DNA of 64,000 nt from Pedobacter cryotolerans (GTDB lineage: Bacteria; Bacteroidota; Bacteroidia; Sphingobacteriales; Sphingobacteriaceae). The stretch spans positions 124,001-188,000 of the forward strand of contig NZ_SWBO01000005.1 of assembly GCF_005116475.1 (NCBI RefSeq), written 5' to 3'. Below are positions 18,429 to 27,492 of this stretch, one piece after another. A program made the position numbers and the translations under genes. A model generated the notes under the pieces. The model was not told where the DNA came from, did no database searches, and worked only from the letters and a program-made list of their open reading frames with translations. How positions within the stretch are numbered: position 1 is the stretch's first letter; each line of letters starts with the position of its first letter.

Positions 18429-20213
18429 TTAAGCGTTTTCTTCTTCTAATAGCTGATTGTTGAACATTTCTGTATAAGCGCCACCCTTGTTAAGTAATTC
18501 ATTATGTGTGCCTTTTTCAATAATTTCGCCATTATCTAAAACGATAATTTGATCAGCGTTTTTAATGGTAGAGATACGATGTGCAATTAAAATACTGGTT
18601 TTGCCTTTCATTATTGTACCTAAATTGCCTAAAATTTCTTCTTCAGTTTTAGTGTCAACAGCTGATAGACAATCATCGAAGATTAAAATTTTAGGTTCTT
18701 TGATCAAGGCTCTTGCAATAGAAACACGCTGTTTTTGTCCGCCAGATAAGGTAATACCTCTTTCACCAAGCATGGTTTCAAACTTTTGGTCAAAATCTAC
18801 AATATTGTTATAAACTGCTGCGTTTTTTGCTGCGGTTTCAACTTGACCTTCACTAATTTCGCTTAAGCCAAAGGCGATGTTATTTTTGATGGTATCAGAA
18901 AAAAGAAAAACTTCTTGCGGTACAAACCCAATCTTACTGCGGTAATTATTTAGGTTGATATTGCGCAACTCCTTGCCATCAATCTCAATTTTTCCCGAAT
19001 CTGTATCATACATGCGCATTATTAAATTTGCTAAAGTAGATTTTCCTGAACCCGTTCTACCAATAATTGCTACAAATTGACCTTTCTTTATTTCAAAGCT
19101 TACGTTTTTTATTGCTTCAATCCCAGTATCTGGATAAGTGAAACTTACATTTTTAAAGCTAATGTTACCTTCAATTTCAGGTTTTTCAACATTGTTGGAA
19201 GTGATATCTGGTTGCAGTTTTAAAAATTCATTGATCCGCTTTTGCGATGCCGCCGCTCTTTGTATTAAGGTAGTAACCCAACCTAACATCGTAACCGGAA
19301 ACGTTAATAAATTGATATAAATGATAAACTCTGCAATGTTACCAGCTGTAATTGTGCCAGCAATTACCTGTTCGCCACCAATATAAATGGTTAAAATTGT
19401 ACTAATGCCAACTAATAACAGCATAGCTGGATAAAAAAGAGCTTGCACCTTTACTAAACTCATCGAGTTTGTTTTGTACGAATTGCTTTCTTCTTCAAAA
19501 ACTTCTTGCGTTTGCGCTTCTCTAACGTAAGATTTGATCACCCTAATGCCCGAAAACCGCTCTTGTACAAAACTCGATAATCGCGACAATTGCTCTTGTA
19601 TTTTTTCGCTTTTTTGATTGATTAATGTATTTACATAATAGACGATCACCACTAAAATTGGTAAAGGCAACAAAGCATAAAAAGCCAATTTTACATTTAC
19701 CGAAAACATAAAAAATATGGCCGTAAAAAATAAAATGGTGGTATTGGTGGTGTACATAATCGCAGGGCCAACGTACATTCTCACCCTGTTTACATCTTCG
19801 GTAGCCCTGTTCATTAAATCGCCAGTATTATTGCGTCTAAAAAATCCTAAACTTAATTTTTGGTAATGTGCGTAAATTTCATTCTTCAAATCGTACTCAA
19901 TATGGCGAGACATGAGGATAATGGTTTGCCGCATAAAGAATAAAAACAAACCTCTAATCATGTAAATAACCAATATTAGAGCGCCAAAAAAGAAGAGGTT
20001 GGTGCTAAAGATGTTGTAGATAACTTCTTGTCTGTCAAAACCATCAAAAAGTTGATAGATGCTAATGTTTTCTGTGATTAAATTAAAAGCATGCCCAACA
20101 ACTGGCGCTTGCAAAATTTGAAAAATAATAGAGATAATTACAAAAATTAGCCCAGGTATAATTCGCCATTTATATTTATAGAAGTATTTGTTTAAAAAAA
20201 ATAGATGCTTCAT
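18429..20213 (-). CDS. ABC exporter, fused membrane and ATPase domains (MsbA-like)
   Basis: A 594-aa half-transporter. Six membrane helices span residues about 15-310. The nucleotide-binding domain follows with Walker A IGRTGSGKST, signature LSGGQKQR, Walker B ILIFDDCLSAVD and the H-loop Ile-Ala-His. It would act as a homodimer exporting a lipid or drug; the substrate cannot be read from sequence. Its first 55 codons and 30 bp of upstream DNA occur again at 23293-23489 in diverged form, on the far side of the inserted gene pair. Confidence 0.93.
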   Translation of the reverse strand: MKHLFFLNKYFYKYKWRIIPGLIFVIISIIFQILQAPVVGHAFNLITENISIYQLFDGFDRQEVIYNIFSTNLFFFGALILVIYMIRGLFLFFMRQTIILMSRHIEYDLKNEIYAHYQKLSLGFFRRNNTGDLMNRATEDVNRVRMYVGPAIMYTTNTTILFFTAIFFMFSVNVKLAFYALLPLPILVVIVYYVNTLINQKSEKIQEQLSRLSSFVQERFSGIRVIKSYVREAQTQEVFEEESNSYKTNSMSLVKVQALFYPAMLLLVGISTILTIYIGGEQVIAGTITAGNIAEFIIYINLLTFPVTMLGWVTTLIQRAAASQKRINEFLKLQPDITSNNVEKPEIEGNISFKNVSFTYPDTGIEAIKNVSFEIKKGQFVAIIGRTGSGKSTLANLIMRMYDTDSGKIEIDGKELRNINLNNYRSKIGFVPQEVFLFSDTIKNNIAFGLSEISEGQVETAAKNAAVYNNIVDFDQKFETMLGERGITLSGGQKQRVSIARALIKEPKILIFDDCLSAVDTKTEEEILGNLGTIMKGKTSILIAHRISTIKNADQIIVLDNGEIIEKGTHNELLNKGGAYTEMFNNQLLEEENA

Positions 20214-20351
20214 GTTCGGTAAAGTTAGCCAAAAGAGTTTCTTTTTTGGTAATTCTTATTAATTTGTTAAATCGATAAATTAAAATGAATATTATTCTTC
20301 ATCATATCATAAAATAATTATCTTCAACTTATAAATTAACAAACTCATTTT

Positions 20352-22412
20352 ATGAAAAAAATAACGCTCAAAAACTGCAAGTTTTTAATTTGCATAAGTT
20401 TCGTTTGCCTATTTGCGGCACATGCTTGTAAAAAAGACCGAATAATTACACCTTTACCTCAACAAGTTCAACTAATAAAAAAAGAAGCTATCTTAAAGTG
20501 GATAGAAGATAATCCCGCGGCAAAAATATTAACTTTAGATTGGAAGCATGCAAAACAAACAATAGTAAATGGCAATAAAATAGTCCGAGTGCCTACGTTA
20601 AATATTGTAAATGATTTAGCGGCTTCTACCTTAAATAATAACTTAATATTAGGTTCAGATAAAAGTAATGGTTCTAAATCTAATAATCCGTCTTCGGCCA
20701 ACAAAATTAAAAACCCATATTTCTTTAATTCTCACCCGCCTGAACTATTTTTTGTTCAGCGTGGTGTCAGCGACAAGATTAAGGGAGCATTGCTTAATTT
20801 CGTTCCGACAGACCCTAAAATGGATTTCGGAGAAAGCGGCAAATGGACAGGGAAACTTTATAGTTGGAACTTAAGTTCTGATACACTTTGGGTTCAGGAC
20901 TTAAAAAAAAGCAAATTATTAGATAGGTATGGACTAAAGTATTTATCTAATAATGAAGCTAGCGTTTTATCTAAATCTACAAATAGAAGCAAAGTTGGCT
21001 CAGTAAACAATACAGTAAGTTGCTGTTTTTTTGAATGGTTGGCTACAAAATTAGGTAATTTAATTGGCTGGTTGGGTGATGTTTTAGGTTTACCTACTAA
21101 TAACTTTATAAGTGAATTTGGTGGTGGTTTAAGAATAGATTGGGGTTCTGTTTGGGCACCAGGTACAGATCCAATGAGCATTGAACCCCTCACTGATGAG
21201 GGTGTAACAGGCAGTTATCTTTACGGATTTGGTCCATCATTTGATTTTGAGAATTTTCCGTCTGGCGGTCCAAATGCTGGTGGTTCTGCATTTTTACCAT
21301 ATTCATTGTTGTATCTCATCCAGAATATGCCTTATCTAAGTGATCAAGATAAAAACTGGTTTGGGCAAAGAACTTACATAACTGAAAAATTTGCCAAATA
21401 TCTGCAAGAAAATGGTAATATAAATCAGAATTTTGAGTTGCTAATGTGGGCTAAAGTTTATATAGACAACCATCCGATTTATGATATTGGTATGGAAGGA
21501 GCCATGGAAAAATTGTTTTTAATCAAGAACTTAGGTTTGTCTCCAGAGCAGGATGTTTTGATACACGCTTATACTGATTTTTCAGTTACTTTAGCAGCAT
21601 ATTTAAAGACTAATCAATTAACACAGGAAAATATTGATTTTGGAAAATGGGCTGTTGAGTATTTAGATGGTAATAGGAACTTAAATACTAATAACTTTTT
21701 TACTGAGTTTTTCCCAACTGGCCCCGAAATAATTGCAGACCCTGATGCTAATAACTGGACTGACCCTGATAATGAGGTATTAACAGATCTAGACCAGACC
21801 GTTTACCAAGAATATCAAGACAATCAACCTTGGCCGACAGTTAAAAGAGATGACATAATTCCGTTTGAGAAATTTGTGCCTATAAGAAATAAGCTTGATT
21901 CTTATGGTAACCCAATTATAGGGTATGGTGGTAGGCCAATAACAGTTAACTGTCTTATTCTTGCCAAAGAGCAACTTGGAAAGGCAGGATATACTGCTTC
22001 TGGTTGGTTGCCGGGTTCGCAGACATTTTCAATCTACAAGGAATCTACAGGGGTTAATTTATCAAGAACAAAGGAAGCAATAAGTTACATGATAGCTGCA
22101 CTTTCTCAAAAAATACCTGTTCTCATTGGAGTTGATAATAGACCAGGTACACCGTCCTTATCAAATTTGGACAACTCAACCGATCATTTTGTTGTGGTTG
22201 TGGGTATGGGAACAGATGCAACTGGTAAGTATTTTCAGTTTGTAGATAATGCTACAAAAGATCGTGCGACAGGTGCCAGTTGGAGCAACAGACTTTACTA
22301 CAATACAACAACTGGAAAAATTACAGGAAAAACTGCTATTGAAGGTTATAGAAACTTGCCCAATATGCGTGATTATACTATTACACAAGTAAGGAAAAGT
22401 ATAAAAAAATGA
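20352..22412 (+). CDS. Lipoprotein with papain-like C-terminal domain; candidate polymorphic toxin
   Basis: A 686-aa protein with a signal peptide and a probable lipidated Cys26 (FAAHAC). The N-terminal half (to about 300) has low-complexity Ser/Asn stretches and no known domain. A helical middle (about 330-500, with 'NIDFGKWAVEYLDGN') recalls the repeats in large Bacteroidota secreted toxins. The last 160 residues hold an apparent cysteine-protease-fold triad: Cys534 at a helix start (VNCLILAKEQLG), His612 (STDHFVVVVGMG) and Asp632/Asn633 (QFVDNAT). The next gene begins 3 bp after the stop and encodes a small exported protein. Toxin plus immunity is an inference; a surface peptidase or amidase is the alternative. 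Confidence 0.6.
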   Translation: MKKITLKNCKFLICISFVCLFAAHACKKDRIITPLPQQVQLIKKEAILKWIEDNPAAKILTLDWKHAKQTIVNGNKIVRVPTLNIVNDLAASTLNNNLILGSDKSNGSKSNNPSSANKIKNPYFFNSHPPELFFVQRGVSDKIKGALLNFVPTDPKMDFGESGKWTGKLYSWNLSSDTLWVQDLKKSKLLDRYGLKYLSNNEASVLSKSTNRSKVGSVNNTVSCCFFEWLATKLGNLIGWLGDVLGLPTNNFISEFGGGLRIDWGSVWAPGTDPMSIEPLTDEGVTGSYLYGFGPSFDFENFPSGGPNAGGSAFLPYSLLYLIQNMPYLSDQDKNWFGQRTYITEKFAKYLQENGNINQNFELLMWAKVYIDNHPIYDIGMEGAMEKLFLIKNLGLSPEQDVLIHAYTDFSVTLAAYLKTNQLTQENIDFGKWAVEYLDGNRNLNTNNFFTEFFPTGPEIIADPDANNWTDPDNEVLTDLDQTVYQEYQDNQPWPTVKRDDIIPFEKFVPIRNKLDSYGNPIIGYGGRPITVNCLILAKEQLGKAGYTASGWLPGSQTFSIYKESTGVNLSRTKEAISYMIAALSQKIPVLIGVDNRPGTPSLSNLDNSTDHFVVVVGMGTDATGKYFQFVDNATKDRATGASWSNRLYYNTTTGKITGKTAIEGYRNLPNMRDYTITQVRKSIKK

Positions 22413-22415
22413 TAT

Positions 22416-23030
22416 ATGAAAAAAATAATATTAGTGATTGTTTATAGTTTGTTATTTAATTATTGCCAAGCACAAAATAACAAAACAAATCCCGAGCATA
22501 AAAAAATTAAATCAACAATTGTTGGTTTTTTAAAATGGTACAAAGGAAATGAAGCTAAAAGTATAGCCAATGCTTATGATACTATTATTAAACATCGTTC
22601 AATCATAGTTTGGGAAGATTTAGATAGCCTAATAAGACCTAATATAGATATGATTGCAGTTCAAGGCTATTTGGATTGGTTAAAGTCCAGTAATCACGTG
22701 AGTGATTCATTCTTAAATGCTTTAGATAACTATCATCAAAAAATTGCTGATGAAGTAAAAACATATAAATCATTTCCAAAAAGCACAGGTATTTTTTCCA
22801 TACCTGGACTCAATCTTGATGTTATTTTTGGATTTGAGCCAGAGGAGACTTTAGAATATATTGATAAAGGCGTCTTTACAAAAATAAGAGTCGTGGGTTA
22901 CCATGCACTAGTGCAATTTGATATTCCAAACCACGAACATCGTATTTTTTTTCTTTCTAAAACAAACAATAAATGGTTAATTGATAGAATTGAATTTAAT
23001 CATGAATATTATGACCTATTAATGAAGTAA
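22416..23030 (+). CDS. Small exported protein; candidate immunity partner
   Basis: A 204-aa protein with an N-terminal signal peptide (hydrophobic residues 4-15, cleavage near CQAQ). The mature part has a repeated Trp/Tyr pattern (FLKWYKGN, YLDWLKSS) and a C-terminal 'FFLSKTNNKWLIDRIEF', which resembles DUF3828-like periplasmic proteins, some of which sit beside toxins. It starts 3 bp after the lipoprotein gene, so translation is probably coupled. An immunity role is inferred from size, export and spacing only. Confidence 0.55.
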   Translation: MKKIILVIVYSLLFNYCQAQNNKTNPEHKKIKSTIVGFLKWYKGNEAKSIANAYDTIIKHRSIIVWEDLDSLIRPNIDMIAVQGYLDWLKSSNHVSDSFLNALDNYHQKIADEVKTYKSFPKSTGIFSIPGLNLDVIFGFEPEETLEYIDKGVFTKIRVVGYHALVQFDIPNHEHRIFFLSKTNNKWLIDRIEFNHEYYDLLMK

Positions 23031-23188
23031 AATAAATTTTCTAGCTATTAATTGTTAGGCTTGAGAAGATGTATAAAGAAGCATTTTCTGATCCTATGTA
23101 TTATGTATATCTAGCCCACGCATTTGTTGGTACAATATTTCAGAAATGGCAAAGATATTGGTAGATTTAGATTTCATAACCTTGCTCT

Positions 23189-23286
23189 TCGAGATGTTCT
23201 GAAAGGCATCCCGAAGTAACTTATAAAGTGGATTTGAAATCCACGCTATTTAAAAATTCAAGATGCGCTTCGCTTAACATCTCGAA
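23189..23286. repeat. REP-like inverted repeat
   Basis: TCGAGATGTT near 23194 pairs with AACATCTCGA near 23275, and the inner part includes GTGGATTTGAAATCCAC, itself a palindrome. It abuts the truncated ABC copy and may mark the recombination junction. Confidence 0.5.
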
Positions 23287-23292
23287 CAGCTT

Positions 23293-23489
23293 GCTGATAG
23301 ATTGTAATGTTTTCGGTGATTAAATTAAAGGCATGCCCAACAACTGGCGCTTGCAAAATTTGGAAAATAATAGAGATAATCACGAAAATTAGCCCAGGTA
23401 TAATTCGCCATTTATATTTATAGAAGTATTTGTTTAAAAAAAATAGATGCTTCATGTTCGGTAAAGTTAGCCAAAAGAGTTTCTTTTTT
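23293..23489 (-). pseudogene. Truncated second copy of the ABC exporter 5' end
   Basis: It matches 20051-20247 base for base at a constant offset of 3242, including the start codon (23455 on the minus strand) and about 30 bp upstream. It encodes the first 50 or so residues and then runs into unrelated codons and a stop. Of the mismatches inside the clearly aligned coding part (20073, 20088, 20121, 20139, 20142), all five fall at third codon positions. That indicates a copy once under selection in another lineage, not a decaying local duplicate. Confidence 0.85.
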
Positions 23490-23533
23490 TTATTTATCCT
23501 ACAAAAACAATTCAAATAACCGTTTTTTTATCT

Positions 23534-23541
23534 TAATTTTG
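23534..23541 (+). promoter_or_regulatory. -7 box (TAATTTTG) for the dehydrogenase gene
   Basis: It matches TAnnTTTG and lies 24 bp before the ATG, giving a short leader. Confidence 0.45.
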
Positions 23542-23564
23542 CGCTATCAATTCAACAATTTGGT

Positions 23565-24653
23565 ATGTCTGGTAATAGTTCTGTAGTAACTTCTGTTTTA
23601 GACCAATTAAGTGCATCTGGCCACAAAAAAGTGGTTTTTTGTAATGATCCCGATACCGGATTAAAAGCCATTATTGCTATTCACGATACTACATTAGGTC
23701 CGGCTTTGGGCGGCACACGTATGTTTAACTACAATTCGGAAGCAGAAGCTTTAGAAGATGTGTTGCGTTTATCAAAAGCGATGACTTACAAAGCTGCCAT
23801 AACCGGCTTAAATTTAGGTGGTGGTAAAGCAGTAATCATTGGCGATTCGAGAAAGATCAAAACTGAAGCTTTAATGCGCAGTTATGGTCGTTTCATTAAA
23901 AACCTAAACGGCGAATTTATTACTGCAGAAGACATGGGTACTACCACACGTGATATGGAATATATCCGTATGGAAACCGAATATGTTACAGGTGTGCCCG
24001 AATCCATTGGTGGAGGCGGAAATCCTGCTCCGGTAACTGCGAAAGGTGTATTTTTAGGTATAAAAGCCTGTGTTAAAGAAGCCTTTGGTACCGATATGTT
24101 GGCGGGAAAATCTGTTGTGGTACAAGGAATTGGAAATGTAGGCGAGAATTTAGTAGAGCTATTGAGACAAGAAAATGTTGAAGTTTACATTAGCGATATC
24201 AATGAAGAACGTTTGCACGAGGTTGCTCGTAAATACAAAGCAAAGCCTATAAGTGCCGATAAAATTTTTACCATCGGTGCCGATATTTATGCGCCATGTG
24301 CTTTGGGAGCTACATTAAACGATAAAACCATCAAAAACATGAAGTTTGCCATTATTGCTGGCTCTGCAAATAATCAATTGGCAGATGAGCAAGTGCATGG
24401 ACAATTATTGTTAGATAAAGGTATTTTATATGCACCAGATTACTTGATCAATGCAGGTGGATTAATCAATTGTTATTCGGAATTAACTGGTTTCGGTAAA
24501 AAACGTACCATGCAGTTAACCGAAAATATTTATGAGGCAACTCGCGAAGTAATTAAACTATCAAAAACAGAAAATATACCAACAAATTTAGCCGCTAGTC
24601 GCATTGCGGAAAAAAGAATTAGCGATATCAAAAAAATCAAATCATCATATTAA
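23565..24653 (+). CDS. Leucine/Glu/Phe/Val-type amino-acid dehydrogenase
   Basis: A 362-aa protein. The catalytic Lys lies in NLGGGKAVI and the substrate region contains TLGPALGGTRM. The Rossmann fold follows with GIGNVGENL, and the C-terminal domain contains 'NAGGLINCYSELTG'. These fit the leucine dehydrogenase group, which oxidatively deaminates branched-chain amino acids with NAD+. The product feeds branched-chain catabolism, as does HMG-CoA lyase at 45787. Substrate preference within the group is not certain. Confidence 0.92.
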   Translation: MSGNSSVVTSVLDQLSASGHKKVVFCNDPDTGLKAIIAIHDTTLGPALGGTRMFNYNSEAEALEDVLRLSKAMTYKAAITGLNLGGGKAVIIGDSRKIKTEALMRSYGRFIKNLNGEFITAEDMGTTTRDMEYIRMETEYVTGVPESIGGGGNPAPVTAKGVFLGIKACVKEAFGTDMLAGKSVVVQGIGNVGENLVELLRQENVEVYISDINEERLHEVARKYKAKPISADKIFTIGADIYAPCALGATLNDKTIKNMKFAIIAGSANNQLADEQVHGQLLLDKGILYAPDYLINAGGLINCYSELTGFGKKRTMQLTENIYEATREVIKLSKTENIPTNLAASRIAEKRISDIKKIKSSY

Positions 24654-24693
24654 TAAACAATAAAGGTAAAATTTACCACTCGTTCTTACATTC

Positions 24694-25644
24694 ATGTTAA
24701 ACAGAAGGCACCTCAGAATTAAAGCTTTGCAAAATATTTATGCATGGCACATGACAGAAAAAAAAGATAGCGTAAGCAGTCAAAAAACTTTAATGCAAAG
24801 TATTGATAGTGTTTACGAAATGTACATCAGGATGCTTGCCTTATTGGTAGACGTAACTGAATATACCGCAAATGATGCCATTGAAAGGGCTAACAAACAT
24901 TTGCCAACAGCCGAAGATTTAAATCCAAATCAGAAGTTATTGCACAATAAATTTATCGAGGTATTAAAACTAAATCCAGAATATACGGCTTTGGTTAATA
25001 AATATCAGGTTAATTGGCATTCAGATCCAGAATTGGTAAAATCAATTTTTATCAAACTAAAGGAAACAAAAGAATACGCTGATTATTTGGTTGAAGAAAC
25101 GGAAGATTTAGAAAGTTCTAAAGAAATCATCAAGTTTATTTTCCGTAAGGTATTACTTAAAAACCTTAATATTTTACAGGCATTTGAAGATAAATTTATC
25201 AACTGGCCAGTAGATAGAGAAGTGATGCAAGGCATGATTGCTAAAACATTAAAGAACTTTACTTCTGATGATCCTTTTAAAAATAAATTAACGCCAATAA
25301 GTGCCGACTGGACAGAAGATAGCCGTTTTGTGAAAGATTTGTTTGCCTACACGCTAAAAAATGATAGCGCTTATCAGGATTTAATTGGCGAAAGAACAAA
25401 AAATTGGGAAGCTGAACGTATTGCTTTAATGGATACTATTTTAATGAAAATGGCGATTTGTGAAATGATGAATTTTCCATCAATCCCTGTTAAGGTAACT
25501 ATAAACGAGTACTTAGAACTTTCAAAAGATTACAGTACACCGAAAAGTAATACATTTATAAACGGTATCTTAGATAAAATTTTAAGTGATTTAAAAAGGT
25601 CAAATAGCATTAAAAAATTAGGTAGAGGATTAATAGATGAATAA
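24694..25644 (+). CDS. nusB: Transcription antitermination factor NusB
   Basis: A 316-aa protein, about twice the length of E. coli NusB, as is common in Bacteroidota. The N-terminus has RRHLRIKALQNIYAW and the C-terminal part carries the conserved NusB signature with 'SIPVKVTINEYLELSKDYS' and FINGILDKI. A helical insert lies between. NusB with NusE binds boxA RNA for rRNA antitermination. Its end overlaps the next gene by 8 bp, suggesting coupling. Confidence 0.9.
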   Translation: MLNRRHLRIKALQNIYAWHMTEKKDSVSSQKTLMQSIDSVYEMYIRMLALLVDVTEYTANDAIERANKHLPTAEDLNPNQKLLHNKFIEVLKLNPEYTALVNKYQVNWHSDPELVKSIFIKLKETKEYADYLVEETEDLESSKEIIKFIFRKVLLKNLNILQAFEDKFINWPVDREVMQGMIAKTLKNFTSDDPFKNKLTPISADWTEDSRFVKDLFAYTLKNDSAYQDLIGERTKNWEAERIALMDTILMKMAICEMMNFPSIPVKVTINEYLELSKDYSTPKSNTFINGILDKILSDLKRSNSIKKLGRGLIDE

Positions 25645-26083
25645 AATGAAGAAATTAATTTTTGTATTATTTGCTGCAGCTGCTTTAACAGCATGTAACC
25701 AAAGCAAAGCAGATAAAGTTGCCGATAAAGTAGAAATGGCTGCACCTACAGAATTGGTAGAAAATGCTCCAGTAGTAAAATTTGATAAAGAAATTTATGA
25801 TTTTGGTGTAATTGAGCAAGGCGAAAAAGTAACTTATGATTTTAAGTTTACTAATACAGGTAAAACACCATTAATAATTACAGATGCAACCGCAACTTGT
25901 GGTTGTACAGTGCCAGAAATACCAAAAAAACCTATTAAACCAGGCGAAGGTGGTACCATTAAGGTTGTTTTTGACAGTACAGGTAAGTTAGGCATGCAAG
26001 ATAAACAAATAACATTGGTTTCTAACGCTAACCCAACACCAGAAAACTTACACTTAGTAGGAGAAATAAAAGAGAAAAAATAA
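25637..26083 (+). CDS. DUF1573 lipoprotein
   Basis: A 148-aa protein with a lipobox (AALTAC) after a short signal sequence. The mature part is an immunoglobulin-like DUF1573 domain with 'FGVIEQGEKVTYDFKFTNTG' and the Cys pair of TCGCTVPEIPK. These are exported, membrane-anchored proteins of unknown role, often several per Bacteroidota genome. The start at 25637 overlaps nusB by 8 bp; ATG at 25646 would remove the overlap and still keep the signal peptide. Confidence 0.87.
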   Translation: MNKMKKLIFVLFAAAALTACNQSKADKVADKVEMAAPTELVENAPVVKFDKEIYDFGVIEQGEKVTYDFKFTNTGKTPLIITDATATCGCTVPEIPKKPIKPGEGGTIKVVFDSTGKLGMQDKQITLVSNANPTPENLHLVGEIKEKK

Positions 26084-26154
26084 GTCTGATTGCCATTCAG
26101 AATGGCTATCTGTCAGAAACAATTTAACAATAAATCAATTTAACAATACATTAA

Positions 26155-26475
26155 ATGACTACATTATTATTATTACAAGCAAAAGGTTTTGATTACAATA
26201 CATTAATTATGATGGGAGCGATTATGGTCGTTTTCTATTTTTTTATGATCAGACCTCAGGTAAAAAAAGCAAAAGATCATAAAAAGTTAGTTGCAGAATT
26301 AGGTATTGGCGATAAGGTAATTACAACAGCAGGCATACACGGTAAAATTGTAGGTTCAAATGATACAACATTTTTAATTGAGGTAGAAGGCGGTACTAAA
26401 ATTCGTTTCGATAAATCTGCAATTTCTTTAGATGCTACAAAAGCAGCAGCAACACCAGTAACGCCAAAAGCATAA
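26155..26475 (+). CDS. yajC: Preprotein translocase subunit YajC
   Basis: A 106-aa protein with one N-terminal membrane helix (about 16-36, MMGAIMVVFYFFMIRPQ) and the YajC signature GDKVITTAGIHGKIVG. It associates with SecDF at the inner membrane; secDF itself is at 48731. The gene lies 71 bp after the DUF1573 gene and is followed by a terminator. Confidence 0.95.
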   Translation: MTTLLLLQAKGFDYNTLIMMGAIMVVFYFFMIRPQVKKAKDHKKLVAELGIGDKVITTAGIHGKIVGSNDTTFLIEVEGGTKIRFDKSAISLDATKAAATPVTPKA

Positions 26476-26493
26476 TATTTAACTCTTTAAAAT

Positions 26494-26530
26494 AGCCATT
26501 CTTCTTAATTTCGGGAGAGTGGCTTTTTTT
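26494..26530 (+). terminator. Terminator after yajC
   Basis: AGCCATTC pairs with GAGTGGCT (one G-U), with loop bases between and an 8-base T run after. It separates yajC from the ybbR-like gene. Confidence 0.7.
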
Positions 26531-26544
26531 TGTAATTTTACCAA

Positions 26545-27492
26545 ATGCCATTTATAAAATTAACTAAGGTAGAGCGTAAGCGTTTTTTGGTGTTTATCAG
26601 TTGTTTTATTTGTGCCCTAGCTGCGTGGCTTTTTATGGCGCTTAATGGTAAGTATAAATATATTGCTAAAACAGAGTTGATTTATAAAGATGAGCCTCAA
26701 AATAAAGCTTTTAAGCCTTTGCAGCCAGATGTTGTTGATTTAGCAGTTGAAGGAACCGGCTGGCAATTGCTTTTTTCGAGATTAAGAATAAATCCTCAAT
26801 CAATTACAGTTAGTTTAGAAGGCTTAAATAGAAGGAATTTCATTTTGTTTTCTGAGCAAATGGATCAAGTAAACAGGCAATTAGAAACCTCCCAAAAAAT
26901 TATTGCAATTAAACCAGATACGCTCTACTTTGATTTTAGTAAACGCACCAATAAGCGAGTGCCTATTAAACTGACATCGCAATTAACGTTTGTCAATCAA
27001 TATGGTATTTCTAGTCCTATAATTTTAAAGCCCGCTTATGTAAATATTTCTGGTCCACAAGAAGAGTTAAGCAAAATTAGCGAATGGGCTACTGATACCT
27101 TAAAATTGAGTAATTTACAGCAAACAACAAACGCCAGAATAGCCATCAGAGAAAATTATAGCAATAATATTAGTATTTATCCAAGTAGCGTTGGCGTTGT
27201 AATACCAGTTGATGAATTTACGGAGAAAACGGTTGAGGTTCCATTAAAAATAATTAATAACATTGATTATGATGATGTTAAACTGTTTCCGAAAAAGGTT
27301 CAGGTTACATTTTTGGTAGCTTTAGCTAGCTATCAAGAGGTTGATGAAGATTTTATTGAGGCTGTTGTAGATATCAATGAGTGGAAAAAACTAAAGCACA
27401 GCAAACTTACCGTTAAAATTAATCGATTGCCAACATACTGTAAATTAATTAAGGTATTTCCTGATAAAATTAATTTCATCATCGAAAAATAA
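26545..27492 (+). CDS. YbbR-like (CdaR-type) protein
   Basis: A 315-aa protein with one N-terminal membrane helix (about 12-32) and a large extracytoplasmic part made of YbbR-like beta repeats ('SPIILKPAYVNISGPQEELS', 'KTVEVPLKIIN', 'PKKVQVTFLV'). In Firmicutes YbbR controls the diadenylate cyclase CdaA, but no cdaA is in this window. Its stop shares a base with the coaE start (TAATG), so the two are translationally coupled. Confidence 0.8.
   Translation: MPFIKLTKVERKRFLVFISCFICALAAWLFMALNGKYKYIAKTELIYKDEPQNKAFKPLQPDVVDLAVEGTGWQLLFSRLRINPQSITVSLEGLNRRNFILFSEQMDQVNRQLETSQKIIAIKPDTLYFDFSKRTNKRVPIKLTSQLTFVNQYGISSPIILKPAYVNISGPQEELSKISEWATDTLKLSNLQQTTNARIAIRENYSNNISIYPSSVGVVIPVDEFTEKTVEVPLKIINNIDYDDVKLFPKKVQVTFLVALASYQEVDEDFIEAVVDINEWKKLKHSKLTVKINRLPTYCKLIKVFPDKINFIIEK

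Larger units (their letters stand above)
23031..23564. other. Gene-free gap: REP-like repeat plus duplicated ABC-exporter 5' end
   Basis: From left to right it holds about 130 bp of unassigned DNA with a 31-codon ORF (23069-23164) of doubtful meaning, an inverted repeat with TCGAGATGTT and AACATCTCGA (about 23189-23285), the diverged copy of the ABC 5' end, and the promoter of the dehydrogenase gene. Confidence 0.7.

Noticed and set aside
23069..23164. 31-codon ORF after the candidate immunity gene
   Set aside because: Too short to judge, with no recognisable motif; it may be a gene remnant carried by the insert.
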